Notes: generated from the letters alone by a model not told the origin. Shown: positions 53,641-63,035, counted from the stretch's first letter. The stretch is DNA of 64,000 bases from ZC4RG30 sp049841155 (GCA_049841155.1 JASGHI010000003.1:1116001-1180000), one strand, 5' to 3'. A program made the numbers and translations.

Positions 53641-54129
53641 ATGGCGACCCCTGCCCTGCGCTACGCCGAGTCCACAGGCAAGCACGACCACCGCCGCTGC
53701 ATCTCCAAGGCGCTTGCGGCCGCCGAGAAGATCTGCGACGAGCGCAAACTGCGGCTGACGCCATTGCGCCGCCGGGTTCTGGAGCTGGTCTGGAACCGCC
53801 ATGCCCCGATCGGCGCCTACGACATCCTTGGCGCCCTCAAGAAGAGCGAAGGGGCGCTGGAGCCTCCCACCGTCTACCGGGCATTGAAGTTCCTGCAGGA
53901 AGCCGGGCTGGTCCACCGCATCGACAGCCTCAACGCCTTCATTGGCTGCGAAACACCCCAGGAAGGCCATGCCGCCCAGTTCCTGGTGTGCCGCAAATGC
54001 AATCGGGTGATGGAACTGGACGATCCCGCGATCAGCCAGCTGCTGATCGAAAAGGCCCGCGTGCTCGGCTTCGTCACCGATGCTCAGGACATCGAGATCA
54101 AGGGGCTCTGCGCCACCTGCCGCGACTAG
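53641..54129 (+). CDS. zur: Zinc uptake regulator Zur (Fur family)
   Basis: A 162-residue Fur-family repressor. The winged helix covers about 35-95 (LTPLRRRVLELVWNRHAPIGAYDIL, PPTVYRALKFLQEAGLVHRI). The structural zinc site is the pair CRKC (117-120) and CATC (157-160); Cys103 in IGCETP and nearby histidines fit the regulatory zinc site. It represses zinc uptake genes when zinc is sufficient. It is followed by a ZIP transporter gene behind a perfect Zur box and is divergent from the DUF2946 operon. Context and target sites favour Zur over Fur. Confidence 0.92.
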   Translation: MATPALRYAESTGKHDHRRCISKALAAAEKICDERKLRLTPLRRRVLELVWNRHAPIGAYDILGALKKSEGALEPPTVYRALKFLQEAGLVHRIDSLNAFIGCETPQEGHAAQFLVCRKCNRVMELDDPAISQLLIEKARVLGFVTDAQDIEIKGLCATCRD

Positions 54130-54149
54130 CGGCGCAACCAGGATTTTTG

Positions 54150-54164
54150 TGTTATATTATAACA
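54150..54164. promoter_or_regulatory. Perfect Zur box upstream of the ZIP transporter
   Basis: TGTTATATTATAACA is a perfect palindrome and matches the gammaproteobacterial Zur core TGTTATA-N-TATAACA in all defined positions. It lies 21 bp after the zur stop and 21 bp before the ZIP start. Confidence 0.85.
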
Positions 54165-54185
54165 ATAAATAGCGGAGCGTTCTCC

Positions 54186-54992
54186 TTGTCGATCTGGACT
54201 GCCGGCTACTGGATACCCTCACTGGCAGCCGCCTTCGCCGTCAGCCTCGTGTCGCTGAGCGGGGCCTTCACCCTGTGGATATCCCCTGCCCGTCTGCGCA
54301 CCCTGGTTCCGTTGCTGGTCAGCCTCGCCATAGGTGTACTGCTGGGAGATGCATTCCTGCACCTGATTCCCGAATCCGCGGAGCAACTCGGCTCGATCAG
54401 CGAAACCTGCCTGTTCGTCCTGTCGGGAATCCTGCTCTTCTTCACCATCGAGAAGATCATCCGTGGTCAGCACCATCATGAAATCTTCGACGCAGAGACC
54501 GGCGCCCGGCCGCAGCCGCACGCGCGCATGAACCTGATCGGGGACGCGGTCCACAACTTCACCGACGGAGTGCTGATCGCCGGCAGTTTTGCCGCGGACG
54601 CCACCCTGGGCATCGCGACCACCGCGGCCATTCTCGCGCACGAAATTCCGCAGGAGATCGGAGACGTGGGCGCCCTGATCCATGGCGGCTACACCCCGCG
54701 CCGCGCCCTAGTCCTGAACTTCTTCTGCGCCTTGACGGTCGTTGCCGGAGTGCTGGCCACTCTCGTCGCGGGATACTGGGCTGCCGGTCTGCTGCCCTAC
54801 CTGCTGCCGATTGCCGCCGGCGGGTTCATCTACATCGCCGCGGCCGACTTCATCCCGGCACTCCACGCACGCGCACCGCATGCCCCTGGCGGTGCGCTGC
54901 ATGATTCCTATCAGGTCGCGGTGGTGCTGCTGGGGATCGGCTGCATGCTGGGTCTCGGCGAGTTCGAGCACTTTCTCACTGGGCATGGCTGA
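54186..54992 (+). CDS. ZIP family metal (zinc) transporter
   Basis: A 268-residue inner-membrane transporter with about eight helices. The metal-transport helices carry HNFTDGVLIA and HEIPQEIGDVGALIHGG; a His-rich loop (RGQHHHEIFDAE) lies between helices 3 and 4. The start is taken as TTG 54186 because the next candidate upstream falls in the Zur box. The box implies induction under zinc shortage, so zinc import is the likely role. Its last 17 bases overlap the convergent oxidoreductase gene. Confidence 0.88.
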   Translation: MSIWTAGYWIPSLAAAFAVSLVSLSGAFTLWISPARLRTLVPLLVSLAIGVLLGDAFLHLIPESAEQLGSISETCLFVLSGILLFFTIEKIIRGQHHHEIFDAETGARPQPHARMNLIGDAVHNFTDGVLIAGSFAADATLGIATTAAILAHEIPQEIGDVGALIHGGYTPRRALVLNFFCALTVVAGVLATLVAGYWAAGLLPYLLPIAAGGFIYIAAADFIPALHARAPHAPGGALHDSYQVAVVLLGIGCMLGLGEFEHFLTGHG

Positions 54993-55878
54993 GTCCGGCG
55001 AAGATCAGCGATTGGTGAGCCGCAGCACCGGCCAGTGTTCCATCGCCAACTGCCGCTGCCACCGAGCCGCCGGGTCGGGCGAGGTCTCCACAGGCGTACA
55101 CGCCGGGTACCGCAGTCGCCTTCATCGCATCGGTCTTGATCGTCCGGCCGAGGACTGATTCCTCCACTTCGCAGCCGAGCTGTTGGGCGAGCGGGCTGGC
55201 GGGCTGGATTCGGGTTGCGACGAACAACCCGTCCAGCCGCGCAAGCCGTCCGTCTTCCAGATGCAGGTCCAGATCGCCATCGATGTAGCGGACCCGGGCA
55301 GCCTCCACCTTCACGCCGCGAGCCTCGAGTTGCGCCCGCTGCTCCCTGTTCGGTTCGCACGCATCATGGAGAAAAAGTGTGGTGGGTCCCCAATCCGGCA
55401 ACATCAGAGCCTGATGAAGGGACAAGGAGGACACGCCCAGCACGCCGATCCGCCCGCGATCCAGTTCATAGCCATGGCAGTACGGGCAATGGAATACACG
55501 CCTTCCCCAGCGGTCGGCGAGCCCCGGAAGGTCTGGCAGCACGTCCACCACGCCGGTCGCAAGCACAATGCGCCTGGCCTGGATCGAAGTCATGTCGTCC
55601 AGCACAAGGCGGAATGCCCCGTCTGAAGGCCTGGCATCAACCACCTCACCATCGAGCCATCGCACCGTCTCGTAAGCCAGCAGCTGGCGCCGGCCTTCGG
55701 CAACGATAGCGCCCGCCGCAGCGCCATCCTGCGTCAGGAAGCCATGTGAATGCTCGGCGAATCGGTTGCGTCGCCTGCCGCCATCGACCACCAGCACGCT
55801 GCGCCGCGCCCGCGCCAGCTGGGTGGCTGCCGCCAGACCTGCATAACTGCCTCCCACAATGACTGCGTCGTAGTCCAT
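54976..55878 (-). CDS. Thioredoxin-reductase-like FAD/NAD(P)H oxidoreductase
   Basis: A 300-residue flavoprotein of the thioredoxin reductase fold: FAD-binding VGGSYAGLAAATQLA at the N-terminus, the redox-type motif CPYCHG near 131-136, and the second FAD segment GVYACGDLARPGG. It lies 7 bp after an ABC ATPase gene in a receptor/FecBCD-like operon. A role in releasing metal from an imported chelate or in thiol redox balance is possible, but unproven. Similar proteins occur as soluble partners of many transport operons. Confidence 0.82.
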   Translation of the reverse strand: MDYDAVIVGGSYAGLAAATQLARARRSVLVVDGGRRRNRFAEHSHGFLTQDGAAAGAIVAEGRRQLLAYETVRWLDGEVVDARPSDGAFRLVLDDMTSIQARRIVLATGVVDVLPDLPGLADRWGRRVFHCPYCHGYELDRGRIGVLGVSSLSLHQALMLPDWGPTTLFLHDACEPNREQRAQLEARGVKVEAARVRYIDGDLDLHLEDGRLARLDGLFVATRIQPASPLAQQLGCEVEESVLGRTIKTDAMKATAVPGVYACGDLARPGGSVAAAVGDGTLAGAAAHQSLIFAGLSHAQ

Positions 55879-55885
55879 GCATGCC

Positions 55886-56653
55886 TCAATCCGACAACTC
55901 GAATCGACGGTGGACGGCGGAGAACCGGACGGCCGCCGTATCGAATGCCCGCCCGACCGCTCCGCTCATGATGAGCTCATCCGCAGTGCCGGCTTCCAAC
56001 GCTGCAGCGCCACCCAGCAGCCACACCACGTCGGCAAACTGCAGGCTCAGCTCGAGATCGTGGCTGGAGAGGATCACGATGGTGCCGCGCTGCCGCGCAC
56101 GACTGCGCAGCAGCGACATGACCTCGACCCGTCCCATCAGATCCAGGAAGGCGGTGATCTCGTCGAGCACCATGAGGTCCGGCGCCTGAGCCAGAGCCCG
56201 CGCGATCATCACGCGCTGGCGCTCTCCGTCGCTGAGATCATCGAATAGCCGGCCCTGGAACCGCGCAGCATCCACCGCGGCCAGCGATTGCGCGGCGATG
56301 TGGCGATCCTCGACGCTCAGGTTGCCGCGCCAGCCGGTGAAGGGCTGACGCCCCATGCCCACCACATCATCGACGGTGAGGCCCGGACTGTTCTGGCGTT
56401 CGGTGAGCACCACGGCTATGCGGCGCGCCCGCTCCGGCCCTGCCAGCCGGTGGATGTCCACGTCGTCCAGATGCGCCGAACCGCCGAGCGGAGCCTGCAG
56501 CCCGGCGATCGTGCGCATCAGCGTGGACTTGCCGGCTCCGTTGCGGCCGAGCACGCACACGAACGAGCCGGGCGTGGCCGTCAGGCTGACATTGCCCAGC
56601 ACCGTGCCGCGCAGGCCCGGGTAACCCACACTGAGCGAAGCGAGCTTGAGCAT
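55886..56653 (-). CDS. FecE-type ABC transporter ATP-binding protein (metallophore/heme/cobalamin class)
   Basis: A 255-residue ATPase with Walker A GRNGAGKST, signature LSDGERQRVMIARAL, Walker B LMVLDEITAFLD and SSHDLELSLQFADVVWLL, typical of iron-chelate and B12 importers. DE is followed by ITAF rather than PT. Its start overlaps the permease stop by one base (TGATG). It forms an import complex with the FecCD permease and binding protein encoded upstream. Confidence 0.88.
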   Translation of the reverse strand: MLKLASLSVGYPGLRGTVLGNVSLTATPGSFVCVLGRNGAGKSTLMRTIAGLQAPLGGSAHLDDVDIHRLAGPERARRIAVVLTERQNSPGLTVDDVVGMGRQPFTGWRGNLSVEDRHIAAQSLAAVDAARFQGRLFDDLSDGERQRVMIARALAQAPDLMVLDEITAFLDLMGRVEVMSLLRSRARQRGTIVILSSHDLELSLQFADVVWLLGGAAALEAGTADELIMSGAVGRAFDTAAVRFSAVHRRFELSD

Positions 56654-57696
56654 CAGCGGTATCCCCGCATGGTGGGCGAGAAGATCAGCAGCAGGATCAC
56701 CACGGGAGCGCCGACCAGCGCCAGCACCGCGTTCAGATGCAGGAAGTGCTGCTCCCAGGGCAGATGCACGACGAAATCCGCCGCCACGGCGAGCAGTGCC
56801 CCGGCCAGCGCGGCCAGCGGGATGAGCGGCGCGATGCGCGCCGAACCGGCGATGGCCCGTGCCACATGCGGCACGATCAGGCCGATGAAGGTCACCGGCC
56901 CGCAGAACGCCGTGACCGGCGCAACCAGCAGCACCGTGGAGGCAAGCGTCTGCAATCGCAGGCGCGGCACGTCGGTTCCCAGGCTCTTCGCATAGGACTC
57001 GCCCAGCAGCAGCGAGGTGAGCGGCTTGGCCGCGAGCAGTGCAACGGCTGCGCCGAGCAGGATGGGCACCACCATCAGCGGCAGGTTGGCCGGCGTCACG
57101 CCGGCGAAATTGCCGTCGTTCCAGCCGGAGAACACCCGTCCGCCCGCGCGGCTCGCGAAATGCATGATCACGCTGACCAGCCCCTGCGCGGTGAACCAGA
57201 TCATCAGGCCCACAACGAGCAGCGTGACGGTGCCGAGCCGGCGCCCCAGCACCAGCATTGCCGCAGCGGCCGCCGCAACGCCCACGGCGGCGCCCGCCGT
57301 GAGGCTGATCCCCTGGAACGATTCGAGAAAGCCCAGGGCCGAGGGACCCACGAACGCGGCGCCCGCCACTGTCATGGCGACGCCCAGCTGTCCGCCGGCA
57401 GTCAGGCCCAGCGACCAGGCATCGGCAACCGGATTGCGGAACAGCGCCTGCATCAGCACGCCGGCGATGCCCAGTGCCGCGCCGGCGAACGCCGCGGTGA
57501 GCACGCGGGGCATGCGGATCTGGTTGACGATCTGCGCCTGCACGGCATCGGCACTGTCCGAGAACAGTGCGGCAACGGTCTGCGGCAGGGACAGCTGCAC
57601 CTGTCCGATGCCCAATGCCGCGACGGCAACGGCCATCAGCGCGGCGACCAGCAGCGCCGATCCGAAGATCATGCGCGCAGTCTCTGGAGTCTTCAT
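56653..57696 (-). CDS. FecCD-family ABC transporter permease
   Basis: A 347-residue protein with about ten membrane helices. Typical FecCD features are RMPRVLTAAFAGAALGIAGVLMQALFRNPVADAWSLG near the N-terminus and FIGLIVPHVARAI near the C-terminus. Such permeases import iron-siderophores, heme or cobalamin. The ATG overlaps the binding-protein stop by 4 bases. As a Zur-linked operon member its cargo may be a zinc chelate; that is inference. Confidence 0.9.
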   Translation of the reverse strand: MKTPETARMIFGSALLVAALMAVAVAALGIGQVQLSLPQTVAALFSDSADAVQAQIVNQIRMPRVLTAAFAGAALGIAGVLMQALFRNPVADAWSLGLTAGGQLGVAMTVAGAAFVGPSALGFLESFQGISLTAGAAVGVAAAAAAMLVLGRRLGTVTLLVVGLMIWFTAQGLVSVIMHFASRAGGRVFSGWNDGNFAGVTPANLPLMVVPILLGAAVALLAAKPLTSLLLGESYAKSLGTDVPRLRLQTLASTVLLVAPVTAFCGPVTFIGLIVPHVARAIAGSARIAPLIPLAALAGALLAVAADFVVHLPWEQHFLHLNAVLALVGAPVVILLLIFSPTMRGYR

Positions 57697-58883
57697 TTCG
57701 GCACCATCACGTCGGGTTGCACATACACGAACGGCTCGGTCCGCAGGGCCGGATGCAGCATGCGGATATAGTCGCCCAGCAGCAGATCCGGGCGGATCGG
57801 CGCGGTCTCGTAGATGTCGTAGGAATCGATGTCACGGCGGCTGCGCCCGTCGGCCGCGAACATGCAGCCCTCGCGATACGCCTTGAAATGGCGCAGCACG
57901 GCCGCATCGCGGTACGGCTCGGACAAGGTGTCGCGGCTCACCCAGCAATCCGCATCGATGGCGTCCCGCAGCAGCACCTCGGTGCCGATGCGCTCGGATG
58001 AATCCCGCCGCGGGTCATCAGGTTTCTGCATGACGACCTCGGCATTGGCATCGCGGATCAGCGCCGCCTCCGCATTGCGCAGCGTGACCATCCACACATC
58101 GCTGCCGCCGTACCAGGCCGACAGCACGCGACGGCGCGGCTGCCGGGCAGCGAGCTCCTTCAACGCGGCAACGCGCTGCTCCACTTCAGCCACATAGGCT
58201 TCGGCCTGTGATTCCCGGCCCACCAGCATCCCGAACAGGATCATGTAGTCCACCTTGCCCATGTAGTCGAGCTCCGCATCGGCGAACACCGGCAGGGTGG
58301 GAACTCCCAGCTCATTGGCGCGCTGCAACTGCTCGGCATGGCTCAGCTCCGCCATGGCCATCAGGAAGACATCAGGCCGCGAACCCAGCAGCGCATCGAG
58401 TTCCGGGGGCATGTGCCAGCCATACCCCACCTGCGCGATCTCGCGCCGGAGCACGCGGTCGCGCACGGCATCGTCATAGGACTGGCGTCCGCCGACGGCC
58501 ACCAGCCGGTCGCTGACGCCCAGCGCCTTCGCCATGGCTTCGACGGGCGCATAGTTGACGGCGATGCGTTCGACCGGCGTGCGCACCAGCGTGGCGCCTG
58601 CCAGCTCGCCGGTCAGCGGCGGCGGCTCGCGGTCGCGCGGCACCAGCACCACGGTCGCCTGCTGCTCCGGGCCCTCCGCCGCGCCGCCCCAGGTGGTGAT
58701 CGAAGCGCGCAACTGCACCACACGATAGCCGTCGTTCTGCGTGATGCTGAAGGTGCGCGCATGCCGCAGCGGAACGCTGGTGCCGGATGCGGTGACGGAA
58801 GTTGCCGTCCCGCTCGAACCGCAGGCAGCCAGTGCCACAGCGGCAAGGCCGAGCACCAACAGCCGACGGCCTGCCCCGCGCAT
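57693..58883 (-). CDS. Periplasmic metal-chelate-binding lipoprotein (FecB/BtuF-like)
   Basis: A 396-residue lipoprotein with lipobox ALAAC near residue 21. The class III binding-protein fold appears from about 110 on: VEAMAKALGVSDRLVAVGG, ELDALLGSRPDVFLM, GVPTLPVFADAELDYMGKVDYMILFG. An unusual N-terminal part of about 90 residues precedes it. The ATG overlaps the receptor stop by one base (TGATG), so the genes are coupled. It should hand the receptor's ligand to the FecCD permease. Confidence 0.83.
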   Translation of the reverse strand: MRGAGRRLLVLGLAAVALAACGSSGTATSVTASGTSVPLRHARTFSITQNDGYRVVQLRASITTWGGAAEGPEQQATVVLVPRDREPPPLTGELAGATLVRTPVERIAVNYAPVEAMAKALGVSDRLVAVGGRQSYDDAVRDRVLRREIAQVGYGWHMPPELDALLGSRPDVFLMAMAELSHAEQLQRANELGVPTLPVFADAELDYMGKVDYMILFGMLVGRESQAEAYVAEVEQRVAALKELAARQPRRRVLSAWYGGSDVWMVTLRNAEAALIRDANAEVVMQKPDDPRRDSSERIGTEVLLRDAIDADCWVSRDTLSEPYRDAAVLRHFKAYREGCMFAADGRSRRDIDSYDIYETAPIRPDLLLGDYIRMLHPALRTEPFVYVQPDVMVPK

Positions 58884-61051
58884 CAGAAATTCGCCCGCAA
58901 TGTGGCCCGCAGCTGCCGCGGCACGCCTGGAATCGCCGTTGTCGCAGCCGATCGTCCGCCGAAGCGGAAGTAGTAGCGCTCGTCGAGCGCATTGGCGAGC
59001 GACAGGTTCAGGGACACCTTCCCCCAGCGTTGCGGCTCAATGGTGGCGCCCAGATCCAGCAGCGTGTAACCGCCGCCATGGAGGCTGTTGATCTGCGTGA
59101 TCTGGTAGTCGCCGTAGATCTGCAGGTGCGCATACCCTTTGAGCGCGGGCGTGAATTGCTGCTCGGCCCCGAGATAGTAGATATGCCGCGCCACACCGGT
59201 GGGCGTGGTGCCGGAGAGATCCAGCGGCGGCGCGAAGGAGGACTGCACCACATAGTCCTTCCACTTGGGATCGAGGAACGAATACTGCACCGTGAGATTG
59301 CCGCCGGCCCATGGCTGCCACTGCAGCGCTGCTTCGACGCCCTGGCTGCGATACAGCGAACCGAAGGCAATGCGCGTGCCCGGCGCAGTGGGGTCGAATT
59401 CCACATCCGGATTGGGCAGGAACAGCCGCCGGTTGGTCTGCTCGGTGTAGAACACCGCCGCCTCGAACTGCAGGCGGTCCTGCAGCGCCCGGGCCTTCCA
59501 GCCCAGCTCGTAGGAATCCAGCTTCGAAGGCTTGTTCTCGGGGCGCGCGTACAGCGCGGCATCCCACTCGAAAGTGGTGCCGAAATTGGAATTGAAGCCG
59601 CGGCCATAGGTGAAATAGACCTGTCCCGTGCCATACAGCCACGAGATCGACGCCTTGGGAGAAAACGCGCTGGCCTTGCCGGACAGCTGGGCATAGGGCT
59701 GGTCCGGTGGCGAGGCCACATGCGCCTGGCGCTCGAAGGAATCGTAGCGGCCGCCCAACGTCAGGCGCCAGCGGTCGGCGAGCTGGATCTCGTCCTGCAG
59801 GAATGCGCCCCAGAACGTGTTGGTGAAGCGGTCACCCGTCACCGGATCGTTGACGGCAAAGCAGGGATGACCGGCGCTGACATTGGCACCGGTCGTGTAG
59901 TCGAACTGGATCAGGTAGAAGTTGTAGTCGCACTCCTCCGTGAAGCCGTTGACGCCGGACCAGTAGCTGATGCCGCGCGATCTGGAACGCTCGCCCGACA
60001 CACCTGCGACCAGCGTGTGGGCACCTCGATGGTAGGAGACCGTACCTTCGGTGAAATACACATCCTGTCTCTTGTCCGACGCGAACCCGTTGAATCCCAC
60101 CAGGTGGCGGTCCAGGTCCAGGCCGTAGGGATCGTAGAAATTCAGGTTCAGCGTCTGGTCGTAGCGGCGGGCCTGGACGACGAGCGAAGTGCTCAGCACC
60201 TCCGACGGCGCGTATGTGATGCGCGCCGAACCGATGAGCCCTTCGGTGAGGTTGCGCGGATCGCCGTACCCCAGGAAATGCCTCGCTCCGCCGAACACCG
60301 GCAGAACTTCGCCTCCGGGGGTGGTCGGCACGGCGTTGGGCACCTCGGAATTGCGGTCGAAGTAGTTCACGGAAACATCCAGGGTGGTCTGCGGCGTCAG
60401 GTCGAAACTGGCCCGACCGAAGAGGTTCAGCACACGTTTGTGGCTCTGCTCGCGCCAGCCGCCGTAGTTTTCGTAGGCAGCAGACAGCAGCGCCTTGCCG
60501 CCGGTGAACACGCGGTTGAACGTCGCCTCGCCACGGTAGTAGTCATCTTCACCGGCAGTCAGGGCGAGGGACGTGCCGTTGGCGCGCGGCAGGCGCGTGA
60601 TGTAGTTCACGGCACCGTACAATCCGCCGCGGCCGTACAGGGCCGACACCGGGCCTTTCACGACCTCGATGCGCTCCAGTGCATCGTAGGGAACCTGGTT
60701 CAGCACCGGCTCTTCATCCGGCCCGAGGAAAGGCACGCTGTCGATCAGCGCGATGTAGCCTTCGGTACCGCTGGAGCCGCGGATGGACACGAACGGAAAC
60801 TCGTCCCCGTCGCCCTCGCCACGCCGCACGAACACGCCCGGAATGCCGCGGAACTCCTCGCCACCATAGGTGAAGCCAAGGTCGCGCATCTGCTCCATGC
60901 TCTGCGACGCCACCGACGCTGGAACCTCCAGCAGGCTGCGTTCGCTGCGGGAAGCGGTGACCACGACCTCCTCCAGGGCGTCGTCGGCAGCATCGGCAAT
61001 GGCCGGACCCATCAACAGAGCGGGAAGTCCAATCAGGGCGGAAAGGCGCAT
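58883..61051 (-). CDS. TonB-dependent receptor 4 of the FecBCD-like operon
   Basis: A 722-residue outer-membrane receptor: signal peptide ending at IADA, TonB-box-like EEVVVTASRSERSLLEVP, plug with RIEVVKGPVSALYGRGGLYG, and a barrel ending RATLRANF. It is translationally coupled to the binding-protein gene, so this receptor and ABC system probably share a substrate. Only 32 bp separate it from receptor 5 upstream, whose start lies at the Zur boxes. Confidence 0.92.
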   Translation of the reverse strand: MRLSALIGLPALLMGPAIADAADDALEEVVVTASRSERSLLEVPASVASQSMEQMRDLGFTYGGEEFRGIPGVFVRRGEGDGDEFPFVSIRGSSGTEGYIALIDSVPFLGPDEEPVLNQVPYDALERIEVVKGPVSALYGRGGLYGAVNYITRLPRANGTSLALTAGEDDYYRGEATFNRVFTGGKALLSAAYENYGGWREQSHKRVLNLFGRASFDLTPQTTLDVSVNYFDRNSEVPNAVPTTPGGEVLPVFGGARHFLGYGDPRNLTEGLIGSARITYAPSEVLSTSLVVQARRYDQTLNLNFYDPYGLDLDRHLVGFNGFASDKRQDVYFTEGTVSYHRGAHTLVAGVSGERSRSRGISYWSGVNGFTEECDYNFYLIQFDYTTGANVSAGHPCFAVNDPVTGDRFTNTFWGAFLQDEIQLADRWRLTLGGRYDSFERQAHVASPPDQPYAQLSGKASAFSPKASISWLYGTGQVYFTYGRGFNSNFGTTFEWDAALYARPENKPSKLDSYELGWKARALQDRLQFEAAVFYTEQTNRRLFLPNPDVEFDPTAPGTRIAFGSLYRSQGVEAALQWQPWAGGNLTVQYSFLDPKWKDYVVQSSFAPPLDLSGTTPTGVARHIYYLGAEQQFTPALKGYAHLQIYGDYQITQINSLHGGGYTLLDLGATIEPQRWGKVSLNLSLANALDERYYFRFGGRSAATTAIPGVPRQLRATLRANF

Positions 61052-61083
61052 GTCATGTCCTCATAAGCGGCTAGATGCGGTAT

Positions 61084-63006
61084 TCAAAGGTCGACGAACA
61101 GCGTCGCGGAGATGCGCCGTCCGTCGGTCATTCCATAGGCATTGCTGGACCACACGGACCAGGTGAACCGGTCGGCGACATTCAGTACCTGCAGGCGCAG
61201 CGTGGCCGGCGCACCGCCGAACTTCAGGCGGTAGCGCGCACCGATATCCATCAGCGTGCTGGCCGGAAGCCGCGCCTGACCGTCGCTGGAGGCCACCTGC
61301 GAGCCATCGTGGGAAAGCGCCACATCGAAGGACCAGCGGCTCACCGCCGGCGGGCGGTATTCGATGTAGGTGCGCAGCTGCTGCGCGGACTCGCCGACCG
61401 GCCGGCGCCCCACTCGCCCCAGCTCGACGGCTTCACCCGAGACACGCGGCCTCATCAGCACCGCCCCTGCCACCACATTCCAGCCCGGCAAGGGCGAACC
61501 ATTGAGACTCAGCTCGAAGCCGCGATGCTGTACCTGGCCTAGCTCGGTGAAGACATTGGCTTCGTCGAGGGTGAAGTAAGGCTTGCGGACATCGAAATAG
61601 CCGGCAACCAGCTTCAGATCCTCGCGCAGGTTCCATCTGAGCCCCGCATCCATCTGCTGCGTGCGCAGCGCCGGCAGCGCCTGATTGCGGTTGGCGGCAT
61701 TGGACGGGGCAAGGCCGCTCTCCTCCAGTCCCCTGGTGTAGCCCGCATAGGCCGCAACGCGATCGGAGAGATAGGCGGCCACGGTGGCGCTGAGCAGCCA
61801 CGGCTCATCACGGGTGATGACTCGCGGCAGGTCCGGCTGCTCGACCTGCTTCTCGTAGTGGGCGCGCTGAAATCCCAGGCTGATTTCGCCCACGTTGCGC
61901 CAGCGGCCCTCATAGGCGAGACCCATGGTCCACTGGCGCACCTGGTCGCGCGTGCGCTCGCCGAAAGCAAAAGCAGACGGCCTCGCGACCGCGACCAGCT
62001 CGCCCAATTGTCTCGGCCCCAGGTCCAGTGGCTCGGCCGAACCGCCGTAGAGACTTTCGCGATTCACGGCACGCAGCGAGGCATGAATGGTGTGCGCACG
62101 AGCGTCGCCGGTCACGCTGCGCGACAGGCGCAGCTCGCCGCTGGTGGAGGCATTGCTCTGCGGCGGGTCGGCGATCAGGAGCTCACGGGTGCGGCCGTCC
62201 GGCTGCGTATCGACGAATACTTCCGAATAGGTTTCCGGATGACGCAGGATCGACCGGAAGAGACCTGCGGCCAGTTGCCAGTGACCACCGAAGTCCGCCC
62301 GGGCCAGCGCACCATAGGTCAGGCCGCGCGTCTCGATATCGGCCCAGGACTGGTCGAACAGCCGACGGCGCGCAATCCGCGGCGGCAGCCAGGGACCACC
62401 CGTGACAACGACCGGCACCGCCTCCTCGTCCTCTCCGCGGGTGACGGCCACGAAAGGCATGAATTCGAACTGGTCCGAAGGACGCCAATGCAGGATCAGC
62501 GCGGCGTGGAAAAAACGGGCGTTGGACCCGTCGTAGTACTCCTCGTTGGCATAGGACGCGCCTGCGGCAAGACCCAGAGCTTCCCCGCGCAGCGGCTGCT
62601 TGGTGTCGATCTCAAGCGAAGCAGCGCCATAGGAATCCACGGCCGCCGCAATGCTGGTGACGCGCCGGCCTTCGGCCTTGTTCAGCCGGTAGTCGACGAT
62701 GCCGGTCGGCGCCGGGAAGGGGTATCCGAGGGCCGAAAGCCCCACGTGCACGGTCGAACCCTCGATCAGCCGCGACTGCAGCCAGGCCTGACGGTCGAAG
62801 TACAGCCCTTCCAGCCGCACATTGCCGGCCGCCAGCGGCGAGAAGCCACGGACCTCGGAGCTGCTGTAGAGCCCGATGCTCTCGTTGCCGATGGAGGAAC
62901 CGAATGCATCCTGCGCCTCGGTGACGGCATTGGCATCGGTCCGCTGGGCCCATGCCGGCGCCGACAGCGCGGCGAGCACGGCCGTCCATACACTTTCCCT
63001 GAACAT
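61084..63006 (-). CDS. TonB-dependent receptor 5, short plug, Zur-controlled
   Basis: A 640-residue receptor-like protein with a signal peptide ending at AWAQ. The N-terminal part is unusual: no clear VVTA-type TonB box, and a shortened plug starting at AFGSSIGNESIGLYSSSEVRGFSPLAAGNVRLEGLYF. The barrel continues to the C-terminal ISATLFVDL. A Zur box begins 2 bases before the start codon, so zinc-limited expression is expected. It heads the receptor/FecBCD-like operon. A zinc or zinc-chelate receptor is likely (inference). Confidence 0.85.
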   Translation of the reverse strand: MFRESVWTAVLAALSAPAWAQRTDANAVTEAQDAFGSSIGNESIGLYSSSEVRGFSPLAAGNVRLEGLYFDRQAWLQSRLIEGSTVHVGLSALGYPFPAPTGIVDYRLNKAEGRRVTSIAAAVDSYGAASLEIDTKQPLRGEALGLAAGASYANEEYYDGSNARFFHAALILHWRPSDQFEFMPFVAVTRGEDEEAVPVVVTGGPWLPPRIARRRLFDQSWADIETRGLTYGALARADFGGHWQLAAGLFRSILRHPETYSEVFVDTQPDGRTRELLIADPPQSNASTSGELRLSRSVTGDARAHTIHASLRAVNRESLYGGSAEPLDLGPRQLGELVAVARPSAFAFGERTRDQVRQWTMGLAYEGRWRNVGEISLGFQRAHYEKQVEQPDLPRVITRDEPWLLSATVAAYLSDRVAAYAGYTRGLEESGLAPSNAANRNQALPALRTQQMDAGLRWNLREDLKLVAGYFDVRKPYFTLDEANVFTELGQVQHRGFELSLNGSPLPGWNVVAGAVLMRPRVSGEAVELGRVGRRPVGESAQQLRTYIEYRPPAVSRWSFDVALSHDGSQVASSDGQARLPASTLMDIGARYRLKFGGAPATLRLQVLNVADRFTWSVWSSNAYGMTDGRRISATLFVDL

Positions 63007-63007
63007 T

Positions 63008-63022
63008 TGTTACTTTATAACT
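63008..63022. promoter_or_regulatory. Predicted Zur box, receptor 5 side
   Basis: TGTTACTTTATAACT matches TGTTATA-N-TATAACA at all but three of the defined positions (6, 7 and 15). It lies immediately before the receptor 5 start codon. Confidence 0.7.
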
Positions 63023-63035
63023 CAATGTGACTTTG

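Noticed and set aside
53628..54185. Fusion of an upstream frame to the ZIP transporter
   Set aside because: The frame is out of phase with zur, covers the Zur box, and has no membrane-protein character before TTG 54186.
58802..61066. A 754-codon plus-strand frame opposite receptor 4
   Set aside because: It is antisense to a complete TonB receptor and has no signal peptide or domain motifs.
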